Below, piece by piece: positions 12,701 to 27,700 of a stretch of DNA of 64,000 bases. How positions within the stretch are numbered: position 1 is the stretch's first letter; the number at the start of each line of letters is the position of its first letter. The stretch is from positions 62,001 to 126,000 of the forward strand of contig JAUIRK010000686.1 of NCBI GenBank assembly GCA_030549495.1, written 5' to 3'. The DNA comes from Nectonema munidae (taxonomy: Eukaryota > Nematomorpha > Nectonematoida > Nectonematidae). The position numbers and the translations under genes are program-made. The notes beneath the pieces are model-generated. The model searched no databases, was not told the origin of the DNA, and saw only the letters and a list, made by a program, of their open reading frames with translations.

Positions 12701-15700
12701 TGAACAAATATATTTTTAATTGAAACAAAAAAGAATCTAAAATGAAAATTGAAAATTATTAGCCTAACCATCATTCAATAATAATTTTTTGACACCTTTT
12801 TCTTATGAGGAAAATTTATAGTGATATTACAAGAAGTAGGTAGCAATAATGTTCTAGCGTAGATAATTCATTTGAAACCTTGATTATATAACAACTATTC
12901 TTTCAATAATTTAGCGTTCTATAATCGATTTTATCTTACTTATTCTTTTTCTATATTTTTAGTTTTATTAGCATTAACTGAATATTCATTTGGAAGCATA
13001 TGTACTAAATAAATTATTTTTGTTTTTCTTTATATAAATGTACATTGACATTTTATTAATGTTTTCTCCATTAGATATATGAATTGGTTATATTTTATAT
13101 AAGGAGAAAGTAAAATAAAAAGTTTTCACCATTGGCGAATAAAAAATTTTCTTTTTATTTCCCCGTATATGAAACATAACTAATTTATATTCATTAATCA
13201 CCATCTTAAAACGACTACTTGCCTATAATGACCTATTTCAATCCCTGCAAAATAATTATGATTGACCTTTTTGACCTTGATTAAAATACCGTCTGAATCA
13301 GGGATGTTAACTGTCAAGACTTTTTTTCAGTTGATGGTCTACCTGTCAGGTCCTAATATTGAAACTGTCGAACTGTCTTTATTAACTCTCATTTTGCTAA
13401 AGTCTCAAAATTGTCTTGTTTATAAAGCTAATTTGATTTTTAAGATATGTTGCTTTCAAGATAAAGCGTGTTTTTCTTCTGAAATAAAAAAAAGTATATA
13501 AATAGTATAAAAAAATAATGTTGTAATATTTATTATGTAAAAATCTTGCTTTTCAATGGCTTCATTCGTCATTCTAGAACGATTTGCTGCATTAACAATA
13601 CCATAAACTGAAAGAACACCCACGCTAGGCGTAAACATGTTGCTGTTACACACAGCGATTTTCGAGCGACACGATCTATATTAGGAAATTTATGCTTGAT
13701 AACTCCCTACAATTCTGAGCGGTTAATATCTGCACAATCTTCTGTAATTTTGAACTTCTTGTTTGTTTTGATTTCTTGTTCTATTTATATCAAAACTTGA
13801 TTTTCTTTATTTGGGTTGAATTGTATCATTTTAAATTAAAAGTGTTCTTCATTTTCAAATTTTTTTCTTATATATACGCTTCATATGTTTTAGATAAATC
13901 TTTATTTGAAGTATCAACATTATTCATGGCAAGATTTCATTAGAATTTTATTTTGATTTTTAAATTGTTGAATTTTTATAAAAAAAATTTGATTCTTCAC
14001 TATAAAGATCTACTTCATGAATAAGATGTTTTTGTATTTGCACCGTTATCTCGAAGCATCCTTGCCATGTTAGATTTTTTCTTCTCACAAATTGTCTTTG
14101 CGTCAAAAAAGTTTTACTTCTAATGTAAAATTTTGAATTTTAAATTCTTCATCCAAAAGGTGAAAAGTTAATGTTATAAAAGACGATCGTGCTCTTCATC
14201 ACCACATATCCGAAGTGCAAGCAAAATAATTACAATTAGTTAAAATATCCGTTTCCATTTTCTTTTTAACTTCATCAGCCAATTTGATTACATTTACTCT
14301 ATTCGTCTTTCTTGAATGTAATTGCAATTTTCCATTTGTAAAAGAAGCAAATGTTATACTTTCTTGTAACTATTGATCTTCAACGATGCTAAAAGGTTGT
14401 ATGTTGGTTCCAGTCTAAAGGGCTATTGATTTATCAAATTTAACTTGATCCAAAATACTTGCGTTTTTTTCTATATTTTTCTTTTGTAAAAATAAGTTTC
14501 GATTGTGTTAGGTTTTCTCTTTGTAGACATGTTTTCATCAACTAAATTTTTATGAAATCTTTCCATCGGTTGTTTCACCCCCTTTGTATTTTTAATATGA
14601 TCATAATTTACATTTTTTGCACAATAAACATCTTTGGCTTCGAAAACTTTTCAAATTTTCTTTTCAAAATTTGGTGCAATATATTTAATGTCAAAATTCC
14701 GGATTTCTAACTCCAGTTAAAACAAATAGATTCAATTCAGCTTTGTTTTAATTTTCAAATGTCTTTTGTTCTTGTTCGGCCATTTTGAATATATGGAAGA
14801 TATAAAAAACAAAAAAATAATTAAAAAAAATTTACTTTACAAATTTATTTATTAGTTTTATTTTTTAATTTTTTTAACTTGTCTTAGAAATATTTTAAGT
14901 TTTGGTGCAAGCATAAATTGGACAGTTGTTTTATAAAATCTTTACATAACGGCGCGCAGTCATGACATTTTGCAGTTTAAAATAACTGTCTGACAGTTGA
15001 CATCCCTAGTCTGAACACAAGGACTACTTTTCATTCTCTAACTTAGTGTTGTCCATGCTTTCTTGAACGCGGACCGCACTCAAAAAATTAGGCTTTGGAC
15101 CACATTTTGTTTTTTACAATTTACTATTTCCATTTATCATAAAAATGGTCAATTAACGTTAAAAATAAAGAGGAATTAATTATATAATTTACTATTTTGA
15201 ACATTTATCATAAAATAGTTTAAAAATGAGCTAGGATGTGTATTTTGAATAATTAACTATTTGGAAAACACTGCCTTAACAAGTTTCACAAAGGAACGAG
15301 TAAAGATATACATTTTAATTTAAAAACCTTTTAAGTGTTTAGCACTACTCTTAATGTTAGTTTTTAAAGATTATTTCTTTGTTAAATATTAGCTGAGAAA
15401 TTAAAAAGCATTTTTTATCATTTAAAATCGTACAATAGATTGAAATCTAAAAGTCTTCATGTGTTAAATTTGATAAATAAAAAAGTAAGTCTGCTACTGA
15501 ATAATTTTTGATTACTTATGATGCATTAAAATTTATAATGAAGTTTAACTCTCTAAGAAGTCTTGAAAATGTCAGTTTCTCCATTTAAATTATTTGACAG
15601 TTTGCCAAGGCAAAAATATTTAATCCTTATACCCTATTTTAACCCTTTATACTAAAGCGATTGCTGGTCGGCGGCTAGAGGGTGTGTTGTGGGTTTGTTT

Positions 15701-18700
15701 GGTGCGAGTTTATTTTAAAGTCTGTGTAGCGTGCGTGGATTATTGGCAAAACCACGAGATGATGATTTACAGAATGCAGGGCAAAGATGCGTGGACTTAT
15801 TTGTTCTATCTTAGGGAGCTCCAGTGTATTTTGGCGCGAAAGCAAAACTTAGGTAGGAGCTTCTCTCCCTCAAATATGAGCTCTTTGAGCATAGTAATTA
15901 TCCATGCATTTTATCACTTTTAATTTCAATACTTTGAAATCGCAATATTATTTATATTTATGAATATTTGAAAGAGTTGTGTAGATTAGCACCATTATTT
16001 TATTTCCATTTAGAAACATCATCATCTACTTCTCATCCTAGTCGGAGCTTAGTGATAAGCATAATAGGACTAAATATTTACTTAAACGTGACTTTGTTTC
16101 TTCTAGTGTTCAATTTTTTATTTATGTTCTACCATTCGCATAGCTACCAAAAATGTGTCATTGATGGTTAAATGAGAAAACATTTGTTTTACTACTCTCA
16201 AGAAAATTAGGATTTCATTATTCATTTCTTTTAGTCTCGAGCTGCTTTTTCCCTTTCTCTATCAAGCACTTATGCCTGTTGTGGTTGTTCAGATGCGGTT
16301 GTTTTTTTGGTTTCTTCCAGTTTTGTTATTATTTCTCAATTTTCTTTCGTTAATCCATCTTCTTTGTTATCCTCCCCTGTGATTTCTCACACTTCCATTG
16401 ATAATGATGAAAAAAATATTGTTAAACGAATAGTTAAAAGAACTTATGATGTTATCGCATGCTCGATCAATACCTTCTCTGACTTTGTAAGACTTTATCT
16501 ATACTTTATATGTTGGTGTATCAGGTGACCGCCGTTTAACTTTAAAAAATGTCTCAATAATTTATCACTTTTACTACAGCTATATAACTCGAATCGAATT
16601 ATCAAGATTCTAGACTATAATTCAAAATTATGTGATGTATCCATAATATACCATTTCAAGTTCAAGTTAAATGTTTTCAAATATAAGTAGTTTTATTTTT
16701 AGGTTCTACTTGAAAACTAATTTTTTATTAAGTTTGAAAATATTTGATTTTTTTGTTGAGAGAAGATATATATATTGAATTACACATCTTTTACAAATAA
16801 GATTTCTAAAATAAAAATTTCAGAACTTCAAACTCAACTTTTAAAACTATTTTTTAGTTTCAAACAAAAAATTAAAAAATGTTAACTAAAAATTCATTTT
16901 TATAAAAATATTGTTTGTACTGTGTTTATATTAATATTAAGAGCTTCAGAAATATCAATAAATTTACGACCATCTTCAACTACCATTTTAAAATTTAATT
17001 GTTTAGTTTCTTTAACTTTAATCCTTGATTTTAATGCAGACATATCAAAAATAAATGGTTTTACTTAAATAACAAAATCGTCTTCTTTTAAAGTTAGATT
17101 GTTGTTGAATAAAAAATAATATAATAATAAAAATTAAATTTTCAAGTCGAATCTAAAGATAAAATACACTTAAAACTTGAAAACATTTCACTTGAACTTG
17201 AAATGCGTTATATTTTTTAAAATTAAAACTAGATTAATAAACTTAAACGCCAGTTACCGTTGCCCAACATTTACAGCTAAATTTTTATTTACAATTTTTT
17301 GATGTTTTGTTTTAAAGATGTTTCTTGTCTTGTCTAATCACGATTTTTACGTCTGTCAAATTTCGGATCCTTTTTATACAAAAATCGTTACTCATCACAA
17401 ATTCCAATCTTCATCCATTAACTCCATTAAAGTATTTATTTATTTTATCTTGCTTTATAATATTCTGAAAAAGATGTCTTTAATATTCCAATTGATCTTA
17501 ACCAGAAGAGTTGCACACTTCTATAATCTCGCAAAATAGATAAATGTTGTCACATTTTTTGAGGTTCATTAAATTTTTAACAAGAGAATTTTTCAAAGTC
17601 TCAGATGTATGGAAAGTTTAATGGTTTATAACGTATTTCTCTAAATCTTTTTGGCATACTCTGTTTAGATCTTATCCTCTCTGATATCATTGTATAAAGA
17701 AGAGGGTTATAAAATTTTAATTTCTCTACTTTGGTATTCACTCTGCTAACAACATTATGCACATTTATCCCGTTTCATTCAACATTTCTCATTTATAAAA
17801 TGATTGTTTATTCTGACTAGAGTTTCTGATTTCTCGAGAAATGAGAAATTAAATTGAGAATTCCCGACACTCGAGAAAATAGTATAAAAGCTATAACACC
17901 AATATGGATACATAAAAAGTAAAATTGATCTTTATTTAAAAAATAAACTTTTCAAAAAGATAAAACTTTTAATGACTTGTTTTTTAAAGTTATATACACT
18001 TAAAAAATTTCTCTCACATTCACAAGATGTATGTTGTATGGGTAACAAATCATTCTGTAATTGTTGCAAAGGATGCTCTATGTTCATAGTATATAAATTT
18101 CATCATATTTTTTAAATTTTTGATGAAATAAAAATAACAATTATCTCAAGTATCCTTTAAATCTCGAGAAATCTCGACACTTTTTCGACTCGGCCTGCAA
18201 AAAGCCAACAGTACCTTATGGTGGATTTTTGCGAGTTGGCTGAAACTACTGTGGTTTATCGCTGCTGCTGCGAAAGCGTAACAAAATTCTACACTTTTCC
18301 CTGAGAGTATTTGCTTTTATGGGAATACTCGCTCAGTTTAAACAAAGCTTTGTTTTGAACTGATAGATTATAATTATAATTATACTCATATAAAGATAGT
18401 ATACTCTAGGGGCTAACAACAACAACAACAACAAATCTCGACACAGAAACTCTACTTCCAATCTTAATCGATTTTATGTGCATTCTATTATCGCGTTACT
18501 TAAGTTAGCATTATGTTCAATTTATTTAAATTTTGTTTCAATTAAACGCCACAATAACTTGATCATCTCGAATGAAGAGATTATTGAAGACAAGATGAAC
18601 ATATTTGCGAACTTTGTGACACAGCGTGTTTGCGGCGTTGTTGCCAGAGTTAAGGATTATCACTACTATGTATAGACTCCAAAATATTTTTGTTAAAATT

Positions 18701-21700
18701 CATAATAGATTGATTGCACGATGCTTTCTAGTATCTAGTAGAATTCTTTTCGTAAATGCATAATGTCAATGTTTCAATGCAACCATGCAACATTATAATT
18801 GTGAACAATGTAAAAAATATTTCTAAACTATATAGTTACAAATTCTATACAATTTTTTTATTCTTCAGTAAACTGACTTTAATTTCATTTTTTAATTTTC
18901 CTTTTAAAATTTCGATTTAATTCCATAAGGATTTTAAAGTATTGATGAGATCTATTTTTATTTTTCAAAGTCAGCTGAGGACCACATGACAGTTCTGTAA
19001 AAGTTTAGTATAGAAGAGATCAATTAATACTATTCAGCCGAAAGATCATTTACACAAATTTGAAATACAATATAATTAGTCCTTAGTTTTATGTGTTTAA
19101 ATCACTCATTCTAATGGCGATTTGATCATATTTACAAAAAGGATTGATAGAGTGGTTGATAAGCACATTTATTCTAATTAATATTTATTTCATGTACTCC
19201 TACTCATTTTTACAATAAAAGATTTACCTATTAGGTCGTGTTCTTTAAAACCTTATTTTTTTAATCATATTTTTAACTTATATATTTTTGATTGTATTTC
19301 GAAAGGAAATACCGTATAATGATGATTTCAGTTTTTCAAAATTTCTATCCTGTTCCGAAGACACTTCTTTTTCTATCTGGAGCTTAATGTTGGCAGTAAA
19401 CGAAAATAATGTCTTTGATAATAGCGAATCAATCATCTTAAAAAAAACCTTTGATACCGAAGAACATACAAGCGGTAACTTATTTATCTTAATATTATGT
19501 GCGGAAGAAATACATTTTATTAATTAATCAAGTTTTTTGAGAATAATCACACTTGATGTGCTGTATATCATTGGCAGTGGCGGATTCAGGGGGGCTCATG
19601 GGCCTAGGCGCCCTATTAAAAATGGCTTCGAAAATTACCCTTACGTGTATAAAAAATAAATTTTTGCAATTTATTCATGGCAAAATAATATTAAAAATAT
19701 GAAAACATAGGTAATTAGTGATTCTAAAAGACATACTACAGCTGTCGTATTCTCTGAAGACTTTTAGCAACATTGCAAAAAATTCAAATAGATTTCGGCC
19801 CCCCTATAAGAAATTTCTGGATTCGCCAGTGATCATTGGTACTCTTAATATTCAAATTCAAAAGCAATATTATGAAGTAATGATCTACCAATAAGAAAAT
19901 TACTAGATTAAGTAACAATTCATCAAAGCTAGTTATTTTAAAATGTGTTTATTGCGTGGTTAAGCTTTGGAATTGTTTGTGTTATATAATTTCATATATT
20001 TTTATCGGTAAGCTAATGTTATTTTAAATTGTATAGATAAGTTAGTACTTTTAAGCACCTGAATTATGCATAGGTTATACTCCTAAGCTTTTTTTTATTA
20101 TAATCAATGTTATACAAAGAAGAACTCTGAGAGAAGTTCTATCCAACTTTTTTAAAGATACATCTGAATCTCGTGTAAAAGGGCCTGTTTATCCATGTAA
20201 ATAGTTAAATTAGACTTTGATATAACAACGTAATTTAGTTCAATGTGATGCCATTATGTCTACAGCCATTGCCTTCCAGTTGAGTTATCCATTGTTGAAT
20301 TTTGTCTTTTTTCATTCTTCCTTTTCTGTGATTATATCGAATATAAATCCAACCGATTTCTGATCCGTGAATAATCTGACTATTTAATCGCTTCAATGAT
20401 AGTATCATATGTTTCTTTCTCTACAAATGATTCCTTCACTTCACTTCCATAGAGTGGAGCGAAGATTAATTCAACACATAGTGACTTTTGAGTGAGTACT
20501 GCAGCATTTGTAAAATCCGAAACGTCTTTATTTTAACGACAGAGACTCACCAATTACAGATTAAAAAAACACAAAAAAGTCTTTTTTCCAGTTAAAGAAG
20601 GTTCTTTCCCTGGAACTAAAGAAAATGAGGTTGGATACGCCAGAGGTTTAACATTATCAGGAACTTCGAATATTCATTTTCTCCCATATGAAAACTATCG
20701 AAGTATTCTTCGAAGCTCTTAGGAGAGGCTAGGTCATACAAAGCTTATATTCTGATATAATTTGCTTTCATTAAGAAGTTGTATAATCAAGCAAGCTACT
20801 TATATCAACTGAAAGTATAGATTTGGATTCGTTGAAGGTTAGATTATACTTTTTTGCAACTGTAAGAACATTTCATAATTATTATTGTGCTCCACGTTGT
20901 CTTTTCCAGCAATATTTATGGTATAAACATGGAGTTCTCCTGACCAGGGCGACGCAAAGAATAAAAATTTGTTGATATATCTGTTATAAAAAACAAGAAA
21001 CGATAGTCAGGATTATTGAAAAATTAATATCCTTTATTTAGTATAAAATAACTGCTTGTTTATTTGAAGTTGTAAATTCTCTTGTATTCGATCATAATCA
21101 CAATCCTAAATGAATTTATTTGTATATAGTGATCATCAAAACTAACAATAGGCTCAATCACAGCAACTAGACGTGAATTCAAATCTCTGAGAAAACGTCA
21201 AAAATTCTCAAAGTAGGTTTTGACATACCAAATGTAACTGATGAGGCTTCAACGGTAGAAATCGGTCTTTCACGCAGTCTTTGGTTAGTGATGCCGATAA
21301 AACTTACAATTTTCAATTACAACTCACCTTGCATGCACAATTACAAAACAAAAAGAGAAATCATCAATATTATTCAATAAAATAAAGTTATACAAAATTC
21401 AAGAAGGTCAAATGACATGTTTGCCACCCGTATCTGACTGCCGTATTTATAAACATAAACAAAAACGGTTGTTTTCTTCAACTATTTTGTGCATTATTCC
21501 TTGGAACTCTTCAACACCATTTATTAAGCCAAAAGGAATACGTGAAAATGGATAGAGCTTAGGTAGTATCTGACTCGAATGTATTGTATTTTTCTATCAT
21601 GTAGAAATCAAAAATTTTTTTCTATCATGTCATTTTTCTAATGACCCCAAATCCGATTTCGAAGATCAAAACTTCAGCCAAAATATATCTACATCTTTTT

Positions 21701-24700
21701 TCCTCGATATCATAAAATATAAAATTAACTCTAAATTAAACTATCTGAATTTTGAAAGGTGTCAGGATTTGTATATGTAAAGAACTCATTGTTTTAAGAA
21801 AACTTGAATTTTAAAGAATTAGGATATCCAATCAGATCCAAAAGCAACGTCACTACAATGACGATCAATCACTCTATTGAGTATAAGTTAAGCCCAAATT
21901 TGAACTCTAAATAATAATAAATAACAAGTTTGGGAGAGTATTGTGTACGTGTTATGCTTTCTTTATTCTTTTTTTTTTCTTTACCATTTTTTATTAATAA
22001 ACGTTTTATAAGCAAAGGCCATGGAACTATTGGTATCAAAAAGTGACTATCACTTGCATAACATTTATAAAAGAGCTAGCTATGGATAAACATACTGCTG
22101 GGCTTGTAAATTTGTAACAGCTTTGGATTTGCAAATCTTACTAAATTCTCTTAACATCAACATAAGTGTCATCTTTTGGTGGATAAATTCTTATAATGAT
22201 GAAAAAGCCTCCTCAATAAAAATTCTATTTTGGGTAATCTTCGAGCTTACAACAGTTATCATTAATGATCGTAATTTTACCTTTATCTTAATTATTGACA
22301 TTACTTTGCGCTAGATGGATCTATGATGTTTGACTATTTGCTAAGCCCATCTTTATGTTTTCCAATATTCTTTGTCTTAAAAAAATTGTGTCCAGAAATG
22401 CAATAACCTCTAATAACATCATTGCCGTTTTAGCTCAAAAACGAAAGTTTTGTCATGTTTTAAAACAATTTTAAGTGATTTTTTTCTTCTAAATTAAAAA
22501 AGGAGGAATAAAAACAGACAAAATATTCTTTTAAGATTTTCATAAAACCGCAATTTATTTCGTTGTCGTCGCTATACGCTTGATAGACTTCAGTATGCCC
22601 ATCTCAAAGTTATTGTCCATCCCTGCTTTACTTCTTGAATCCCATTATGTAGGTCTCAATTGATTCACACCAACTTTGGTTTCCGTGTTGCTAAAAAATA
22701 GCAAGAATAAACTTCATTTTAATAGACTTATTGTAAAGCTTTTAAAGTATTTTCATGACGTCTTTATTTTATAAGTATTGTGATCGCAAATATAATCAAA
22801 CACAAAAGTGAAGCGCATTCTGTTAACATTTTTAATATTCAACGATTCTCAACGGCATCCTCAGTTTAGTATTTTAATTTTTTTTGTATATTTTTCATTT
22901 TTAAAATTTTTAGATGAAGAGCACAAACAACAGTCCTGTGATAACTTTGAAAATTTGAGCAATACTTTAGTCTTGGCTGTAAGCCCAGATTCGAGCTTCT
23001 TTTGTTCTGGTACTGAACTTGGTGATGTTTTGTAAGCAAACTTATGATCTATTCCTTTTTCTACATGGTGGGCCTAATTTTACTTTTTTTCAAAGACTAT
23101 ATTCCTTGCCAGCATGCGAAAAAATTTTCAAAATTGAAGTTCATCAAGCGGAAGTCACTTGTATTGATATTTCTTATCCTCTGAATGGTAATTCTATAAT
23201 ATTTCATAAGATCAAGAACTCTTTCTTGACAGGCATTTTTTTATCATTTATTATTTTTATATTTTTGTAGTATAGTAATTCTCATTCCAAATTTTAAGAA
23301 TTAATTAAACTGTAGACAATTTAAATAGAGAAATATGAATCCCCTGTTCTAAGATTAATTTTTGTGTACATCACGAAAATAATATTTGTTTCTGGTGATC
23401 ACCATTTTACTTACGTTGAATCCACTTAATATTTTCTTGTCTAAATAAGTGCATATCTATTGAAACTGTTTCATAACCCAATAAAAAAAAGTATGCGAAG
23501 TTAGGATAAACATGGAAAAATCCGTTCTTAAGGCAGCACATGAGCAAATTCATGGACATCCACACAAAGAACAGAATCCTAATCATTAAAGCTTTATAAT
23601 AAGTCACAAAATCATAAGGGTTAAAAATTTTACCACTAAGTGAGTACGGCTACGACCAAGGCCACCGGGGCTTTAATGATTAGGATTCTGTTCTTTGTGT
23701 GGATGTCCATGAAGTTGCTCATGTGTTGCCTTAAGAATGGATTTTTCTTTGTTTATCCTAACTTAGCACACTTTTTCCAGGAAGTTTATATACAGTTGGC
23801 CCCATTTGTTGGTGTCCCTCTCTCCTTCTAATAAGAAAAAGCCGTCCAAATAGAGTAGGATCTTGATTCATGCTTTAGGGTGCCTTTCTTGGAAGACCCT
23901 TTTAATGAGAATGGTGGAATTCCAAGATTATAGTTTGGGCTTGCCATTTTTGTTTTTCCCTCCTTTCGGAACTTGCCATTAAAAATCGCTTTTGAAACTG
24001 CTTCAAATTCGATAGTAATAATAGCACCTGTGTCCTGCCTGTAATACACTGAAAATGGAATTGACGGCCAAGCAAACTTGTTTGCTCGCGGCCGTTGGTG
24101 GTCGGCCACCTCCCGCATAGCCTGCCCGCTTCTAGCCAGGTGTCTTAAACAATTTATCTGCTTTTGTGTAAAATCCCTCGCAATCACAACGAATCTTCAC
24201 TGTTCGATGCCCTCATGAATCTGCTCGCTTATGTGGGCATTGCTGGATCAAAATCTAGTAATGGTACCGGGTATTCAGCATTTTCTATTTTGTAACGAGC
24301 TATGCCTTGGCGCATCTCCTTTAAGGCCCAACCTTTGTCATACATAGCAGAATTGTAGTTCCTAGTACCATGTTAGTTGCCAAACAAACGCACATCTGAT
24401 AGGGGATGTTAATCTCCCTATTTAGAGCCCTTCCAACTTGCCTCGTACTTATGGTATTAGCGTCTTACATGAAACTCTGTATGCAAGCTCTTGACATCTC
24501 GTCTTCCTTGATCCCATACGTTGTGTGGTAATAGTTTGCGGCAAATTTCAACGACTCCAGTCGAAATGGTGTAGCTGGTATCGCCTCGGATCCACGGCGT
24601 ACTTTTTGTCTCCTTCTTTTACTGGCGCCACTGCTTTGCATCCCGGGCTGCGCCTGTTCATCAATGGCATATCTCGGCGCAGTAGCTCCCTCTGTGACTA

Positions 24701-27700
24701 CAGCCGCGGATGAGGAGGTTAGACCTGTTCTCCTGGTCTCCAAACCGTTGTCAGGGCACTCATTTATTAGCTGAGCCTCTTTTGGTGGCCACCTCCTGTC
24801 TAATCTGGCCCTACTACCTCCATACAAATTAGCCCGTTTCAGCGTTCTAGCTTAGGTTCCCAGTAAGCGAATGGGGCGGGGGATAGTTCATGAATCTGGA
24901 AAAGCTGAAAAAAGTCTGGCATGCATTTAAAGATATATGCCGAAGCAACAAGATTTCCTGAAAGACCCTATCGTGTAAAACTTAATCAAAAGTAGTAAAG
25001 AATTAGGGCGGAATATGTCATTGAAAATAAACTTTCTTCATTTTCATCCGTTCGTTATCTGAACGAATGCAGGAGATCTGAGTGATGAACAAGGATAGAG
25101 GTTCCATCAAAATATTGTATCAATGTAAAACAGATACAATGGAAATTAGAGCCCTATCACGCTGGCTCCCTTTTGTTTGGACCTTAAGCGTGGCATATTT
25201 GAGAAATCGTATAAAGAAAGCAATAAATACTAAAATGCTTTATGTTTTGGATAATATAAATATATTTAACATTTCTTTTTTTCTTTTTAATATTGGGAGC
25301 AAAATTTTCTATTTGGAATTTTATTATAAAATGTTAAGTTATCTGGAATTTTATTATCAAGTTCCGATTCAGCATACTTAGTTGCAATTGCATAATAAAA
25401 TGGCCATGAAAACGATTCTTTCATCGGTAAATTTGTTGTAGTGTTATTAATTACATAAATGCCATTTAGTTTATCTCATTTTCTTTATTTTTTTAAAGAC
25501 CGTTTACCTTTACGTCTACATCCGTATATTGATCAGTGCATCAATAGCGAACAATTATAAATAGTTCTTGGGATTGATGTATTTTTGTTAAGATTTTGAT
25601 TAGATATAGAAATGTGTTATTTTGATTTTCTTAAAACTCTTTTAATACCATTGGATTTAAAATAGAGAGGTGCTTTATAAGGTTTTATCATTCATTATCA
25701 AGATATGTTAATTTATATCATTTGAAACGGAACTTAAACATTCTAAGCATTTTTTTCCTATTGGATGTACAGCTTATGGATAAATTTTCACTTATTTTTG
25801 TATTATTAAAACAGACTATTTGTTGTATCTTGAAATTTATTTATGATTTAACAAAATTGATTAGTTTTTACTAAAAATTGAGTTTAGACATTTTATAAAA
25901 TTTATAGCAAATAAATTAAAAAAATAAAAACACATAAGTTCCAAAAATCAATTAATTTTACATTAATCACATAATCTACATCTTATTAATTTTTTTAGAA
26001 TGTTTCATTTTACTTTCAAATGTTTATATACAGTATTTGGAATTAAAAATAATGAGTGCCAGAAAAAGTTTTTTTCTTGATTTTAAGATATTCTGTCAAG
26101 TGCTTTAGATGTATATTTATTTCAAAAACAAAGCGGATTTTCAATTTTATAAAAGCTTTAACCGGAATAGCTAATATCTCCACATAAATATGTTACTTAA
26201 GAAGAGTTTAATTAGTGATGAATAAACAAATTTAAGAATATGCAAACCTTACTAAAGTCCAGTTTGAAATTTGTTGTATTCTATTGAATGTTTGAGATAT
26301 ATTTTAGTAGATTTTCTAATATAATATTACTTGGGTTCTATATTGACCAACAACTAAAAGTTTTCACTCATCAAAATCAATTTTTTAAATATAGTAAGTA
26401 TTTATTTCAAAAGACGACCGAAAAATATCATTATAAAACTTTGAATAAAGGATATTGCAAACTGGGCATTGTGACATGCAAGAGACGAAAAATGGGTAGT
26501 CAGAAGTACCATCGAGATGCTCTGTCTCCAAAATAATGGAGATAAAGTCCAATGTAAATAAAAGAAAAATAAATGTACATATCTAAATAATAATAAGTTA
26601 TAAAGGTAAAGATACCGTGGGTGTGTTTTCATTGACAAGGCACTGTGGTACCGCTTATGTCAAACTATGAACAAATTGGTATCGATGAAGAATCGAACCC
26701 AGAGGCTTCCGTGCTGAGTCCATCATCTCAAAACCTCCCATATTAACTTAAGAGAAATAAAAATAACAGAAATTTAGAAAAAGTACAACAAATTGACCTA
26801 AGAAAGAATATAAAATGTTTGATTCTTGCTTAGAGAATTAAAACATATATTTATAAGCACAAGTTAAAAAAATAGAAAAATTATTCCTATATGACACTAT
26901 TTAAAACATTATCTAGATATTTCACGGTAATATAGACTTCCGAGAACGTTTGTACTTAGTAAAGCTATTCGATTTTAACAAGTTATTATAAAAATTGAAG
27001 TATTTTATAGCACTAATTGTAATTTTACGAAAAGTAGTACGATGTGTAATAGATGGAAAAAGAATGTTTAAATAAAAGTTTGGATTGAACAACGGTTTGA
27101 AGTAACTACTAAGGCAAAAAATTTTATATACAAAATGATACAGACAAAATATATGTTAATTATATCATAGAAAAAGGGATAGAAGAATGAGAGAATTTGT
27201 TGATCCGACGGTGTAGTTGACTTAGGAGATACGATTAAGCATTTGCCCAAATAATATTGGCATATAGGAGAATAAGAAAGACATGAGAATAAAACAACTT
27301 TTTATAAGGAGAAGAGTGGGAAGGAAGAAGCGAAAAATACTTAATAGACTTGAGAACCTAGAAGTAAGATATCTTGGATCTATCAAAAATTTTATAAATA
27401 TTTTTTATAGCTCTTTAATAGAGTTTTATTATTTCTATATATACAATGAAGCTTGCTTTAACCGGCGACTGCCCTTAACGACTATTTTCAATTCTTAAGA
27501 ATTAATTTCGATTAAGTGACAACCCACGGGATCTCTAGTTGGATGCTTAAACGTGTATTTTATATATCTTCTTTCTTCCTAGATAAGGTGTTTTTTGCGT
27601 CTGGATCGAAGGATAGACTCATTCATATTTTTTCAGTCTCAAATTCTGCATCTCCAAGTAGTGATACTGCATCTACAGTAAATAGAGCATTGGCATCTTT

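Noticed and set aside
19974-20215. Extra WDR62-like exon near 20110 (frame with TLREVLSNFFKDTS)
   Set aside because: Exons 19306-19474 and 22914-23031 join directly in phase and align to the human protein without a gap, so no exon is needed.
23407-23831. Two similar short proteins on opposite strands
   Set aside because: They are the two arms of one palindrome read outward; the similarity comes from the inverted repeat and does not indicate selection.
25082-25381. Open frame of 99 codons as a gene
   Set aside because: No similarity, second half low-complexity, no splice context matching the host gene.
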